From the NCBI RefSeq assembly GCF_008728515.1, contig NC_044995.1:39885536-39949535 (forward strand): DNA of 64,000 nt. Direction: 5' to 3'. The DNA comes from Papio anubis (Eukaryota > Chordata > Mammalia > Primates > Cercopithecidae). Both the position numbers and the translations under genes were made by a program. The notes beneath the pieces are model-generated. The model had not been told where the DNA came from. It made no database searches and saw only the letters and a list, made by a program, of their open reading frames with translations. Of the stretch, positions 1 through 11,327 are shown piece by piece; the stretch's first letter is position 1; the number at the start of each line of letters is the position of its first letter.

Positions 1-72
1 AGCTGAGATCATGCTAGTGCACTCCAGTCTGGATGACAGGTGAGACTCTGTCTCCAAAAAAATAAAAAATTA
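1..72 (+). repeat. Alu 3' end (cut by window edge)
   Basis: Right-arm end of an Alu with the 'gcactccag' motif and an A-rich tail; its 5' part lies outside the window. Confidence 0.85.
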
Positions 73-301
73 AACAAATAGAAGTGAAAATTAAGCTACT
101 GAAAAGAAAACTTGCTATACAACATAAGTCTCCTTTGCCCCTGAGTGACCTCATTGGCCTAGCTATGTTCCCATTTATATTCAGTTTTCCATAAGGGAAA
201 TAACAATTGCTTAGCTACCTTTGGAGGACGAAAAAGTGTCAGTGGAAGTAGCAATGTACCTGGCAGAACATTACCAGAGGGAAGAAGCAGAGTAGGAAGT
301 A

Positions 302-602
302 TTTTTTTTTTTTTTTTTGAGACGACGTCTCGCTTTTGTACCCCAGGCTGAAGTGCAGTGGCATGATCTCGGCTCACTGCAACCTCCACCTCCCGTGTTC
401 AAGCGATTCTCCTGCCTCAGTCTCCCAAGTAGCAGGGATTACAGGTGCATACCATCATGCCCAGCTAATTTTTTGTATTTTAAGTAGAGATGGGGTTTCA
501 CTATGTTGGCCAGGCTGGTCTTGAACTCCTGACCTCAGATAATCTGCCTGCCTCAGCCTCCCAAAGTGCGGGGATTACAGGCATGAGCCACTGCGCCCAG
601 CC
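302..602 (-). repeat. Alu
   Basis: Full-length reverse-strand Alu from a T-run to 'ctgcgcccagcc'. It sits in the T-rich tail of the next Alu. Confidence 0.95.
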
Positions 603-1227
603 TTTTGTTTTTTGTGTGTTTTTTTGTTTTGTTTTGTTTTTTTTTAAGATAGTCTCACTCTGTCACCCAGGCTGGAGTGCAGTGGCGGGATCTCAGCTCA
701 CTGCAGCCTCCACCTCCCAGGTTCAGGTGATTCTCATGCCTTGGCCTCCTGAGTAGGTGGGACTACAGGTGGGCACCACCACACCCGCCTAATTTTTTTT
801 TTTTTTTTTTGAGACGGAGTTTTGCTTTTGGAGTGCAATGGCGCAATCTCGGCTCACCGCAACCTCCGCCTCCTAGGTTCAAGCGATTCTCCTGCCTCAG
901 CCTCCCGAGTACCTGGGATTACAGGCATGCGCCAGCATACCCAACTAATTTTGTATTTTTAATAGAGACGGAGTTTCTCCATGTTGGTCAGGCTGGTCTT
1001 GAACTCCCAACCTCAGATGATCTGCCCACCTCAGCCTCCCAAAGTGCTGCGATTACAGGCGTGAGCTACTGCGCCCAGCCCACGCCCAGCTAATTTGTGT
1101 GATTTTAGTAGAGATAGAGTTTCGCTGTGTCGGCCAGCTTGGTCTTTAACTCCTTACCTTATGTGATCTGCCTTCCTTGGCCTCCTAAAGTGTTGAGATT
1201 ACAGGCGTGAGCCACTGCACCTGGCCC
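603..1227 (-). repeat. Alu, host of a nested Alu
   Basis: Right half at about 641-795 and left half at 1081-1226. The two halves are separated by another Alu, and the junction repeats the 'caccacaccc(g)cctaa' / 'cacgcccagctaa' segment. Confidence 0.9.
796..1080 (-). repeat. Alu nested inside an Alu
   Basis: Reverse-strand Alu with its own T-run and its own 'ctgcgcccagcc' end, inside the 603-1227 element in the same orientation. Confidence 0.92.
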
Positions 1228-1940
1228 TCAGAGTGGAAAGTTCTTTAGATCACATTATTGCTGTACTCAGTGTCCATGGCTGAGGATATAATGCTGTCAG
1301 TTAAATCAATAGGGAATGGCACTTCCACTTGAGGGAACAATTAGTAAACCTTCAACGACTTGTCCTTTTCCGGTCATTTAGTGTCTGTATGTGAATTCCA
1401 ACATCATTGCTGCTAGCAGCTAAAATTATGATTCCATATCTGAAGTCACCTTTGCAAAAAGTATAACATAAGTCTACCTTGTCTAAGAGTGACCCCATCA
1501 ACCTAGCCATGTTTTCATCTTTGCAGTCTTCCATAAGGGAAGTAATTGCTTAGCCACATTTGGAGGAGGAAAAAGTGGCAGTGGAAGTAGTAAGGTGCCT
1601 GGCAGGACTTCACTAGAGAGAAGAAGCAGAGTGGGAACATTCTTTAGATCACATATCATTGCTATACTCAGTTTCCATGGCTGAAGAAATAGTGCTTTCA
1701 GTTAAATCAAAAGAGTGCCACTTCTACCTGATGGAACAGTTAGTAAATCCTCAACCAATTATCCTGTTCCAGTGATTTAGTTGCTGTATATAAATTCCAA
1801 CATAAATGTTGCCAAGAGCTAAAATTATGACTCTACATCTGAAAACTCCTTTGCAAGAATTGTAACAGTGAAAATGATGACAGTGAAAGAGATCAGATCC
1901 AAGCAACTCCACGTTTTCTTTAGCCTCCAAGCTACCCCTG

Positions 1941-2790
1941 TTCATTCCTGGTTATAGGTCTTACTGATATTAGAAGGAGTTTAGTTTAGCTTTAAAGCAA
2001 AAGTTGTAACTGCCGCTTCCCAAAAGAAATCATCTCCTCGCTTGGGAACCAGATTGCCTTTGTAAAACTAAGAAATTAGCCACAAGATTAGAAATTATGG
2101 TTCAGGAAATATGCGGCCAGAGGACACAAGATTCCCAACCTTGCCACTTGCTCCTGTGGATAATATTGTTGTAAGACCTAAGATTGGTGTTTCAGGTATT
2201 TCTGAGACCCTTCATTCTGATGGATTAGCTGGCATCACACAGACCAATAAACTGGCTCACCTGCTCCAGTGGCCCCTAGCCAAGAACTGACTCAGTGCAA
2301 GAAGACAGCTTAGACTCCCTGTGATATACATCCTTTTCACGACCAATCAGCATTCCCTATTTTCCAGCCTCCTGCTCACCAAATTACCTTTAAAACCCCC
2401 ACTCTCGGCCGGGTGCGGTGGCTCACGCCTGTAATCCCAGCACTTCCATAGGCCGAGGCGGGCGGATCATGAGGTCAGGAGTTTGAGACCAGCCTGACCA
2501 ACATGATGAAACCCTGTCTCTACTAAAATACAAAAATTAGCCGGGCGTGGTGGGGCGCGACTGTAATCCCAGCTACTCAGGAGGCTGAGGCGGGAGAATC
2601 GCTTGAACCCAGGAGGCGGAGGTTGCAGTGAACCGAGATTACGCCACTGCTGTCCAGCATGGGCGACAGCGAGACTCCGTCTCAAAAACAAAGCAAAACA
2701 AAACCTAGCCTCCCAATTTTTAGGGAGGAAGACTTGAATAAAAATAAAACTCTGGTCTTTCATTTAGCCGACTGTATTGCAATTCCCTTT
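1941..2790 (+). mobile_element. Solo LTR-like block, split by an Alu
   Basis: Not a gene. A CCAAT-type motif 'gaccaatcagcattccc' is followed, after an Alu, by 'aataaaactctggtc', the usual order of an LTR promoter and polyadenylation signal. This suggests an old ERV LTR on the plus strand. The family is not resolved and the left boundary is uncertain. Confidence 0.5.
2407..2706 (+). repeat. Alu
   Basis: Full-length Alu from 'ggccgggtgcggtgg' to an A-rich tail, inserted in the LTR-like block. Confidence 0.95.
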
Positions 2791-3083
2791 TTTTTTTCCT
2801 TCGGAGACAGGGTCTCACTCTGACACCTAGGCTGGTAAAATCACAGCTCACTTTGGCCTCGACCTTTCTGGGCTCAGGCGATCCTGTCATCTCAGCCTTC
2901 CAAGTAGCTGGGACTACAAACATGCACCACCATGCCCGACTAATTTTTGTATTTTTTGTAGGGGCGGGGTTTTGCTATGTTACCCAGGCTGGTCTCAAGT
3001 TCCTGGGCTGAAGCAATCTGCCCTGCCGGCCTTGCCTTCCCAAAGTGGTGGGGTTACAGGCATGAGCTACTCCCCCGCACAAG
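2787..3083 (-). repeat. Old Alu (AluJ-like)
   Basis: Diverged reverse-strand Alu with 'tagctgggactacaaacatgc' replacements and 'aagtggtggggttacagg'. Confidence 0.8.
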
Positions 3084-3112
3084 CTAAAGTTTCTATTCAA
3101 CAGCACCCTATG

Positions 3113-3432
3113 GCGGGGGTTCCCAACCCCGGGTCCATGGCCTGTAAGAACCAGTCCGCACAGCAGGAGGGGAGCGGCTGGCGGGCGAGCCAGCGGGCAT
3201 TATCGCCAGAGCTATGCTTCCTGTCAGATCAGCAGAGGCATTAGTGCGTCATAGGAGCCCGAACCCTATTCTGAGCTGCGCATGCGAAGGATCTAGGTTG
3301 GGTTTGCCTTACGAGGATCAAATGCCTGATGATCTGAGGTGGAAGTTTCATCCCGAAACTATCTGCTCCGGTAGGAGAACTGTCCTCCACGAAACCGGTT
3401 CTGGTGCTAAAAAGGTTACAGACGTCTGGCTT
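3113..3432 (+). mobile_element. hAT-type non-autonomous DNA transposon
   Basis: Starts with 'ggggttcccaaccccgggt' and ends with 'gtgctaaaaaggtta', resembling the terminal inverted ends of a primate hAT (MER1-group-like) element. Internal 'gatgatctgaggtgga' is also typical. No transposase ORF; clean 8-bp target duplications were not found. Confidence 0.65.
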
Positions 3433-3447
3433 AAAGAATCTATCGCA

Positions 3448-3727
3448 GGCCGGGCGCGGTGGCTCAAGCCTGTAATCCCAGCACTTTGGGAGGCCGAGAC
3501 GGGCGGATCACGAGGTCAGGGGATCGAGACCATCCTGGCTAACATGGTGAAACCCCCTCTCTACTAAAAAATACAAAAAACTAGCCGGGCGAGGTGGTGG
3601 GCGCCTGTAGTCCCAGCTACTCCGGAGGCTGAGGCAGGAGAATGGCGTAAACCCGGGAGGCGGAGCTTGCAGTGAAGCAGAGATCAGCCTGCACTCCAGC
3701 CTGACAAGCGGGCACCGTCTCAAAAAA
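3448..3727 (+). repeat. Young Alu with Old World monkey variants
   Basis: Carries 'gctcaagcctg' and 'actagccgggcgaggtgg'. Flanked by 'aatctatcgc' on both sides, a target-site duplication. It lies about 50 bases upstream of the ZNF433-like promoter. Confidence 0.95.
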
Positions 3728-3770
3728 ATCTATCGCTAGATCCTGTCAAACCGGTTCTCAGAGCCCCGTT

Positions 3771-4002
3771 ACCAAGGGCTTCTACTGTCACTCACGGCTG
3801 AGGGGGCGGGGCCCGGTGCCTCGTCCAATCAGGGGCCAACTGCCCATCTGGGAGGGCGAAGGCCTTGCTCTCCTCCAGGCAGCGAGCTGAGGTTGGGAAC
3901 CTGGCTTTCCCCTCCCAGAGGGTTCAGGTGCCTCTGCCATAGCTTCTGTTGCCTGTGCTGTGACCCGCACTGGTCGTGAGAGTCACCTGAAAGCAAGAAA
4001 TG
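3771..4002 (+). promoter_or_regulatory. ZNF433: KZNF promoter and exon 1 (ZNF433-like)
   Basis: GC-rich, CpG-rich stretch with a GC box 'gggggcgggg' near 3802-3811 and a CCAAT box at 3825-3829. Exon 1 probably begins around 3,880 and ends with the initiator ATG at 4000-4002, directly followed by the donor 'gtgagc'. A first exon that codes only the start methionine and splices to KRAB-A is the standard layout of this KZNF family. The next in-phase KRAB-A exon on this strand is at 18,851. The start site is inferred. This block is homologous in inverted orientation to 44,880-45,185. Confidence 0.75.
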
Positions 4003-4440
4003 GTGAGCGTGCGGGCCAGGGTTCCCGAGACGGGGAAGGAGCTGGTTGGAACCGGCCGGAACCGGCTGTGATGGGACCCGGGTCTCCCCGCGGCGACTCC
4101 GGGGTCTGGGACCCGAATTCCGTTGGGACAGCTCGGCCCTTGGTCCCTTTGGCCCCACGGTGGGGCTGGGCCGGCAGCTGGGACCCGGGCGTCTCGTCCC
4201 GTCCCTGCGCGGCGACTATCACCCAGTTCCCAGAGCCCTCTCTGGGCAGCTCCGCGCCCGCTGCCCCGTGTCTCCCCAGATTGTGCGGGGACCACGCGAG
4301 GGTCATGGGGGATCCCGCCTCGGGTGTGGGGTTTGTGTAGGAGGAGGGTGGGCTGTGGGGTCCCCAGTAGCTCCTTTCTCCTCTTAAAAATTAAACTGAG
4401 ACACTTTAACAATTCAAGAGTTTTGCTTCTCAGAATAGGG
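4003..4440. other. CpG-rich start of intron 1
   Basis: CpG island continues downstream of the donor to about 4,330, then AT-rich sequence. The overlapping open frames here reflect high GC content rather than genes. The inverted counterpart is about 44,500-44,880, including 'aaactgagacact'. Confidence 0.7.
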
Positions 4441-5440
4441 TTTTTAAAAAGTATATTAATAATTAAAGAGTTCCTTTGAGATTCCTGAATGATAAACACC
4501 CAGTCCTGGCTTGTAATTTGTTAACGGAAAATGCCAAACTGTGTAAATAACTTAAAGAAATTTATTCAGAGCCAAATAGGAGAGGCCTCGGCTGAGGAAA
4601 ACACAACCCCAGGAGGCCTGGGGTAAGTGGTCCCGAGGCGGCTCAAGACAGTTTGCTTTTATTCATTTCAGGGAGACAGGAATTGCAGGGAAAATTATGC
4701 ATCAATGCCTGGAAGGTGTGAGTTCCTTTGGCAGAAAGGGCGGGACCTGTGGAAGGGGGCTTAGAAGGCGCAGGTGGTTGACAGATTCCGTAGGTGGCCG
4801 TTGGTGGAGAGTGTGAAGCTTTGTTTAAAATTTCGAGGAGGTAGGAAGGAATGCTTCAGTGAAGAGGGTCTGGTATCTGTCATGTGATTTCATCTCAGCC
4901 AAGACAAAAGACCTGTTTCTTTAGATTTTATGAATTCTAAGATTTGACTTACCTCTTGCCTTGCGTGGCCTTAGGTCTTGTTTGTAATTTGGTATCTTAT
5001 TGTCACAGAGTCTGCGTTTCCAGTCGGCTGTCTGTTTTAACGTGAAGATGGATCAGTGGCTGTGTGTAAGCTCCTAAAGGAAGCGGATATAATGAGGCTT
5101 GTCGGAAGGTTAATCTGTAGTCAGGTGTGGGAGGGGTCCAGCTGGCTCTTTCCGGTGTCTGTCAGGTGACTCAATTCCAGAATCACATTAAAGTTCAAGA
5201 TAATCTGGAGTTCCAACAGCTTAAATTTTTGAATTACCTTTTTTCACAGACCATATAGCAGAAATTTTTTGGTTGTATAATCAGAGGTTACTCGACCAAT
5301 TGTACCTGGTTAAGCTCGTATTTCATTTCCCAATAAATTAGTAACTTCTTATTGTTTTCTCAGGCCACATAGTGTCACATAAGTTAGTAATTTATATGAA
5401 TAGCATTTGAATTTGATTTCCATGTGCTTGGTTCCGAGAT
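4441..5440. other. Intron 1; arm of an inverted duplication
   Basis: No gene seen. About 4,820-5,090 matches the reverse complement of 34,968-34,700, with shared landmarks such as 'ggtaggaaggaatgct', 'agattttatgaattct' and 'cacagagtctg'. Confidence 0.65.
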
Positions 5441-5692
5441 CTTTTTTTTTTTTGAGACGGAGTCTCGCTCTGTCGCCCAGGCTGGAGTGCAATGGCGCGG
5501 GTTCCCGCCATTCTCCTGCCTCAGCCTCCCGAGTAGCTAGGACTACAGGCGCCCACAACCGCGCCCGGCTAATTTTTTGTATTTTTAGTAGAGATGGGGT
5601 TTCACCGTGGTCTCGATCTCCTGACCTTGTGATCCGCCCGCCTCGGCCTCCCAAAGTGCTGGGATTACAGGCGTGAGCCACCGCGCCCGGCC
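5441..5692 (-). repeat. Alu with internal deletions
   Basis: Reverse-strand Alu flanked by 'ggttccgagatctt' on both sides (target-site duplication). The right arm has lost sequence after 'gtgcaatggcgcggg'. Confidence 0.95.
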
Positions 5693-5958
5693 GGTTCCGA
5701 GATCTTAAGAGTACTATAGGCAGTTAAGTTTAATTACTTCTTATTCAAAATTTTCAACACTCCCCAGTTGACTGGTACTTCTCTGCATTTTCTAAATATA
5801 TGGGAAGGGAGATCTCAAACCCTCCACCCTGTGACCCTGGCCTACCTCTGGAGAGCTTTCAGTACAATACTAAAATTTCAGTTCCTTTCTAAAATTTCCA
5901 GACACCATCTCTCCTTCTTCAATTCGTAATATCAGCTATTTGTTTTTGGTTTTTTTGT

Positions 5959-6250
5959 GGTTTTTTTTTTGAGATGGAGTCTCGCTCTGTCGCCCAGGCT
6001 GGAGTGCAGTGGTGCGATCTCTGCTCACTGCAAGCTCTGCCTCCCGGGTTCACAGCATTCTCCTGCCTCAGCCTCCCAGTAGGTGGGACTAAAGGCACCC
6101 GCCACCATGCCTGGCTCATTTTTTATATTTTTAGTAGAGACGGGATTTCACTGTATTAGCCAGGATGCTCTTCATCTCCTGACCTCGTGATCCACCAGCC
6201 TTGGCCTCCCAAAGTGCTGGGATTACAGGTGTGAGCCACTGCGCTGGGCC
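5959..6250 (-). repeat. Alu
   Basis: Near full-length reverse-strand Alu ending 'ctgcgctgggcc'. Confidence 0.95.
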
Positions 6251-6379
6251 CGTTTCTTGTTTTTGTTTTGTTTTTGAGACGGAGTCTCGCTCTGTCGCCC
6301 AGGCTGGAGTGTAGTGGCATGATCTCCGCCACTGTAAGCTCCACCTCCCGGGTTCATGCCACTCTCCTGCCTCAGTCTG
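6251..6379 (-). repeat. Alu right-arm fragment
   Basis: Reverse-strand Alu cut off after 'ctcctgcctcagtctgg', abutting the previous Alu. Confidence 0.9.
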
Positions 6380-6395
6380 GTAAATGAAAATGCAC

Positions 6396-6702
6396 TGGCA
6401 AGATGCAGTGGCTCAGGCCTATAATCCCAACACTTTGGGAGGTTGAGGTGGGTAGATCACTTGAGGCCAGGAGTTTGAGACCAGCCTGGTCAATATGGTG
6501 AAACCTTGGCTTTACTAGAAATACAAAAGAGATTAGCCAGGTGTGGTGGCACACACCTGTAGTCCCAGCTACTCCAGAGGCTGAGGCCCGAGAATTGCTT
6601 GGACCTGGGAGGTGGATTCTGCACTGAGCAGAGATCGCACCATTGCACTCCATCCTGGGCAAGTGAGCGAGACTCTGTCTCAAGAGGAAAAAAAAAACAA
6701 GA
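6396..6702 (+). repeat. Alu
   Basis: Full-length Alu; 'aaatgcactgg' before it and 'aaatgcactt' after it look like the target duplication. Confidence 0.93.
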
Positions 6703-7008
6703 AATGCACTTGGGGCACACGGGGGCACAGTGCAGTGTTGTTGGAAAAGAGTCATTCAGCACTTCAGTGAGCAGGATGAGCATAGAGAAATGTCCCATGT
6801 GATAACATGGCCTGTGCTGACACTTGAGTCAAACATCACTGTGTTCTAGTCAGCATTGCCCTTCTGTGGGTTTGTCTTTTTGTAAATAATTGTTCACTTA
6901 TTGCAGTTTCAGGTTTTTTGTTAATTGTAAATTGCATTTTTCACTAGAGCTTGCAAAATAAGAAAATTTTACACACAGGCCAGAAAGAGGTAGATTTCAG
7001 AAAAAAGA

Positions 7009-7309
7009 TGGCTGGATGCAGTGGCTCACGCCTGTAACCCCAGCACTTTGGGAGGCCAAGGCAGGTGGATCACCTGAGGTCAGGAGTTCAAGACCAACCT
7101 GGCCAACACGATGAAACCCTGTCTCTACTAAAAATACAAAAGTTAGCTGGGTGTAGTGGCACACGCCTGTAATCCCAGCTACTTGGGAGACTGAGGCACG
7201 AGAATCCCTTGAACCTGGGAGGTGAGGCTGCAGTGAGCTGACATTGTGCCATTGTACTCCAGCCTGTGCTATAGAGCAAGTCTCCATCTCAAAAAAAAAA
7301 AAAAAAAAT
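7009..7309 (+). repeat. Alu
   Basis: Full-length Alu ending in an A-run. Confidence 0.95.
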
Positions 7310-7555
7310 CTCTATTTAGTCTTGTATTCCATTTCTTAATGTTTTTTTCTTCTCTACAGGCAGTGTAGTACATCTCTCAGGTGTATCCTTTTGTTGTGGG
7401 TGATTTCCAATGGCATTATAGGGACTAGTTTTAGGAATGCTACTGGAGAAAAATAGGGAAAGTTTACTATTATAACTGGAGAAAAATGAAATAATTTCCA
7501 CAAGAAAATATGGTAGATTGGTGAATTACAAAGAGTACCCAAAATATCAGTTCTG

Positions 7556-7830
7556 GCCAGGCATGGTGGCTCATGCCTGTAATCCCAACACTTTGGGAGG
7601 CTGAGGCATGCAGTTCACCAGGTCAGGAGATTGAGACCATCCTGGCCAACATGGTGAAACCCTGTCTGTACTAAAAATACAAAAAATTAGTCAGGCATGG
7701 TGGCACATGCCCGTAGTCCCTGCTACTTGGGAGGCTGAAGCAGGAGAATCGGTTGAACCTGGAAGGCAGAGGTTGCAGTGAGCCGAGATTGCGCCACTGC
7801 ACTCCAACCTGGGCGACTGGAAAAAAAAAT
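7556..7830 (+). repeat. Alu
   Basis: Starts 'ggccaggcatggtgg' and ends shortly after 'cctgggcgactgg'. 'tatcagtt' and 'atcagtta' flank it. Confidence 0.93.
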
Positions 7831-7859
7831 CAGTTATTCTTCTTTGCAGGATGGAGGAC

Positions 7860-8069
7860 TTTTTTTTTTTTTTAAAAAGGGTCTTGCTGTCACCCAGGCT
7901 GGAGTGTACTGGTGTGATCACAGCTCACTGCAGCCTTGACTTCCTGGGCTCAAGCCTAGGAAGGCTCAGTCCTACCTGAGCCTTCCGAGTAGCTGGGACC
8001 ACAGGTGCATGCCACTCTGCCTAGCTAATTATTTTTTGTAGGGATGAGGTCTTCCTATATTGCCCAGAT
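7860..8069 (-). repeat. Old Alu fragment
   Basis: Reverse-strand AluJ-like element without its left end; contains a local repeat 'ctaggaaggctcagtc'. Confidence 0.8.
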
Positions 8070-8112
8070 TTCGTGTCTTATTTCCACAAAGAGTCTGTTT
8101 TGTCTTTTGATA

Positions 8113-8408
8113 TTACTTTATTTATTTTTTAGACAGAGTCTCACTGTGTTGCCTAGGCTGGAGTGCAGTGGCATGATCTTGGCTCACTGCAACCTCCACC
8201 TCCCTGAGTCCAAGCGATTCTTGTGCCTCAGCCTCCCAAGTAGCTGGTGCCTGCCACCACGCCCAGCTAATTTTTGTATTTTTTTTTTAGTTGAGAAGGG
8301 GTTTCGCCATGCTGGCTAGGCTGATCTTGAATTCCTGACCTCAAGTGATCCGCCCCCCTTGGCATCCCAAAGTGCTGGGATTACAGGTGTGAGCCACTGT
8401 GCCTGGCT
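8113..8408 (-). repeat. Alu
   Basis: Reverse-strand Alu ending 'actgtgcctggc'. Confidence 0.93.
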
Positions 8409-8448
8409 TGGTATCTATTTTAACATGAATGTTGCTCGGTTGCTGTGT

Positions 8449-8948
8449 CTTTTTTTTTTTTTTTTGAGATGGAGTCTCACTCTGAACAAGCTGGAGTGCA
8501 GTGGCGCGATCTCGGCTCACTGCAACTTCTGCCTCCTGGGTTCAAGCGAATCTCCTGTCTCAGCCTCCCAAATAGCTGGGACTACAGGTGCGCACCACCA
8601 CGCCCAGATAATTTTTGTATTTTTAGTAGAGATTGGGTTTCACCATGTTGACCAAGATGGTCTCAATCTCTTGACCTCATGATCCGCCTGCTTCGGCCTC
8701 CCAAAATGCTGGGATTACAGGCGTGAGCCAACCACACCACTGCAACCTCCACCTCCCAGGTTCAAGTGATCCTCCTGCTTCAGCTTCCCAAATAGCTGTG
8801 ACCACACCCAGCTAATTTTTGTATTTTTCATAGAGATGGGGTTTCACCATGTTGCTCAGGCTTGTCTCGAACTCCTGAGCTCAAGTAATCCCCCTGCCTC
8901 CACCTCCAAAAGTGCTGGGATTACAGGCATAAGCCAGTATGCCCAGCT
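8449..8948 (-). repeat. Alu (8449-8731) fused to a second Alu lacking its right end (8732-8948)
   Basis: The first reverse-strand Alu runs to 'gcgtgagccaacc', then the sequence jumps into the middle of a second Alu ('actgcaacctccacc'), so the second lacks its T-run. This suggests Alu-Alu recombination or deletion. Confidence 0.88.
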
Positions 8949-9220
8949 CTTTTAGTTATTTCAAAATGTACAATATATTATTTTTTACTATAGTCAATCT
9001 GTTGTGCTTGCAAATTCTAGGTCTTATTCATTCTGTGTTTTTGTACCCACAGACCCCCTCCATTGGTCTGTATTTCCATCTCTCTGTTAATATCATGTTC
9101 TCTTAGTATAGATCTCAAAGCTGTGATGTATTCTGGGGATAGTGCCTGTCTGTCTTAGTTATCTTGAGGTTTTATATCAAATTCCCATAGACCGGGTGAC
9201 TTAAAGAATAAAGATTTCTA

Positions 9221-9521
9221 GGCCGGGTGCGGTGGCTCACACCTGGAATCCCAGCACTTTGGGAGGCTGAGGCAGGCGGATTACGAGGTCAAGAGATCAA
9301 GACCATCCTGGCTAACATGGTGAAACCCCGTCTCTACTAAAAATACAAAAAATTGGCTGGGCATGCTGGTGCGCACCTGTAGTCCCAGCTACTCAGGAGG
9401 CTGAGGTAGGAGGATCACTTGAACCTGGGAGGCAGAGGTTGCAGTAAGCCGAGATCAAGCCACGTCACTCCATCCTGGTGACAGAGTGAGACTCTGTCTC
9501 AAAAAAAAAAAAAAAAAAAAG
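9221..9521 (+). repeat. Alu
   Basis: Full-length Alu; 'gaataaa' flanks both ends ('aaagaataaagatttc' and 'aaagaataaacattt'). Confidence 0.95.
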
Positions 9522-9626
9522 AATAAACATTTATTTCTGACAGTTCTGGAAGTTGTGAGGTCCATGTTCAGGGTACTGACAGATCTGGTGCCTGGTAAGA
9601 GCCTACATCCTGGTTTGCAGATGGCT

Positions 9627-9919
9627 TTTTTTTTTTTTTTTTTGAGACAGAATCTTGCTATAGTACGGTGGTGTGATCTTGGCTCACTGTAACCTCTGCC
9701 TCCCAGGTTCAAGCAATTCTCCTGCCTCAGTCTCCTGAGTAGCTGGGATTACAGGTGCCTACTACCATGCTCGGCTAATTTTTTGTATTTTTGTATTTTT
9801 TAATAGAGACAGGGTTTCACCATCTTGGCCAGGCTGGTCTCAAACTCCTGACCTTGTGATCCACCCACCTCAGGTTCCCAAAGTGCTGGGATTACATGCG
9901 TGAGCCACTGCACCGGGTC
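9627..9919 (-). repeat. Alu
   Basis: Reverse-strand Alu; 'gatggcttttt' and 'gtcagcttttt' flank it. Confidence 0.93.
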
Positions 9920-10170
9920 AGCTTTTTTTTAAATTTTTTCACATGACAGAGAGAAAGAGGAAACAGGCTATCCCGTGTCTCATAAGATTACTAATCCCAT
10001 TCACGAGGGATCTACTCTGATGCTCTTATCTAATTCTAATGACTTCTCAGAGATGCCATCTTAATTCCATCGTATTACAGATTAGGGTGTCGCTGTATGA
10101 TTTGGAGTGGGAAAATGTAAACATTTATGTCATAACATCCCTTAGTCATATTTTATACAACATCCTGGCT

Positions 10171-10465
10171 ATTTTTTTTTTTTTTGACAGAATCTTGCTC
10201 TGTCACCCAGGCTGGAGTGCAGTGGTGCAATCTCGGCTCACTGCAACCTCTTCCTCTTGGGTTCAAGTGATTCTCCCTGCCTCAGCCTCGCGAGTAGCTG
10301 GGACTACAGGCACATGCTACCATGCACAGCTAATTTTTGTATTTTTAGTAGAGAGGGGTTTCACCATGTTGGCTAGTCTGGTCTTGAACTCTTGACCTCA
10401 GGTGATCTGCCCACCTCCGCCTCCCAAAGTGCTGGGATTACAGGTGTGAGCTACTGCACCCAGCT
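10171..10465 (-). repeat. Alu with target duplication
   Basis: Reverse-strand Alu flanked by 'atcctggctatt' on both sides. Confidence 0.95.
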
Positions 10466-10643
10466 TATCCTGGCTATTCTTAGTCATTGTCTTCTATTTC
10501 AGTGTTTAGAAGTAGTTTTTCTTAATTTCAACGAAGAAACAAACCTGCTTGTGCATTTCATGGAATATAATAAAATACTAGATGTATTTCAGAGAGATTA
10601 CATCACAGTGATAATCAGTGTGTGTTTAAGGACATATAACATC

Positions 10644-10645
<2 letters not shown>

Positions 10646-10700
<55 letters not shown>
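10646..10700. repeat. (AT)n microsatellite
   Basis: About 25 TA dinucleotides directly against the T-run of the next Alu, probably seeded by it. Confidence 0.97.
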
Positions 10701-10708
<8 letters not shown>

Positions 10709-10968
10709 TTTGAGACTGGAGTGCAGTGGCGTGATCTCGGCTCACTGCAAGCTCCGCCTCCCGGGTTCACGCCATTCTCCCGCTTCAGCCTCCCAAGTAG
10801 CTGAGACTACAGGCGCCTGCCACCACGCCCGGCTAGTTTTTTGTATTTTTAGTAGAGACGGGGTTTCACCATGTTAGCCAGGATAGTCTCGATCTTCTGA
10901 CCTCGTGATCCACCCGCCTCGGCCTCCCAAAGTGCTGGGATTACAGGCTTGAGCCACTGCGCCCGGCC
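10701..10968 (-). repeat. Young Alu with Old World monkey variants
   Basis: Reverse-strand Alu with 'cccggctagttttttg' and 'ttacaggcttgagcc'. 'aacatctttat' occurs on both sides as target duplication. The right arm has a small deletion after 'gagac'. Confidence 0.94.
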
Positions 10969-11082
10969 CAACATCTTTATATTTATTATATTTTTCCATT
11001 GATATCTTTCCATGGGTCCTTTTTGCATAATAATCATTTTACATCCTTTCTGAGGCTTTTGGGACTTCAAGAAAAGTAGTTG

Positions 11083-11327
11083 CTTTTGGATGCTGAGGTG
11101 GGAGAATGGCTTCAGCCCAGGAGTTTGAGACCAGCCTGGGCAACATAAAGAGACCCTGTCTCGACAAAAATTAAGAAATTCACCATGTGTGGTGGCAGGA
11201 GCCTGTATTATCATCTACTCAGGAAGGGAGAGATAGCTTGAGCCTGGGAAGTCAAGGCTACAGTGAGCTGTCATCATGCCCCTGCACCATAGCGTGGGTG
11301 ACAGAGCAAGAACCTGTCCTTAAACAA
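11083..11327 (+). repeat. Old Alu (AluJ-like), 5' truncated
   Basis: Diverged plus-strand Alu from 'ggatgctgaggtggg' to 'aagaacctgtcc'. Confidence 0.8.

Larger units (their letters stand above)
121..1871. repeat. Tandem duplication of a ~410-bp unit, copy 1 split by Alus
   Basis: Two copies of the same non-Alu unit lie head to tail. Copy 1 is 121-301 plus 1228-1464; copy 2 is 1465-1871. Shared landmarks in order are 'aacataagtct', 'cttccataaggga', 'tggaagtag', 'gaagaagcagagt', 'ttctttagatcaca', 'tcagttaaatca' and 'gctaaaattatga'. Copy 1 is interrupted by a cluster of minus-strand Alus flanked by 'agagtaggaag' and 'agagtggaaag', a likely target-site duplication. The family of the unit is not recognised. 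Confidence 0.8.
8949..10170. repeat. Old interspersed repeat split by two Alus, plus intron
   Basis: No gene. Pieces at about 9,150-9,220, 9,522-9,626 and 9,920-10,070 read as one element when the Alus are skipped: 'accgggtgacttaaagaa', 'atttctgacagttctgg', 'actaatcccattcacgagg'. The pattern recalls a common old mammalian retroelement; the family is not assigned. Confidence 0.5.

Noticed and set aside
336..1093. Several open frames with 'CNLHLPCSSDSPASVSQVAGI'-type text, less its last residue
   Set aside because: These are translations of reverse-strand Alus; the same peptide pattern recurs at every Alu in the window.
3829..4499. Overlapping long frames on both strands around 4 kb
   Set aside because: High GC of the CpG island leaves frames open; no domains, and the real exon ends at 4,002 by its donor.
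10646..10700. AT run considered as a replication or scaffold element
   Set aside because: A simple dinucleotide repeat next to an Alu T-run explains it.
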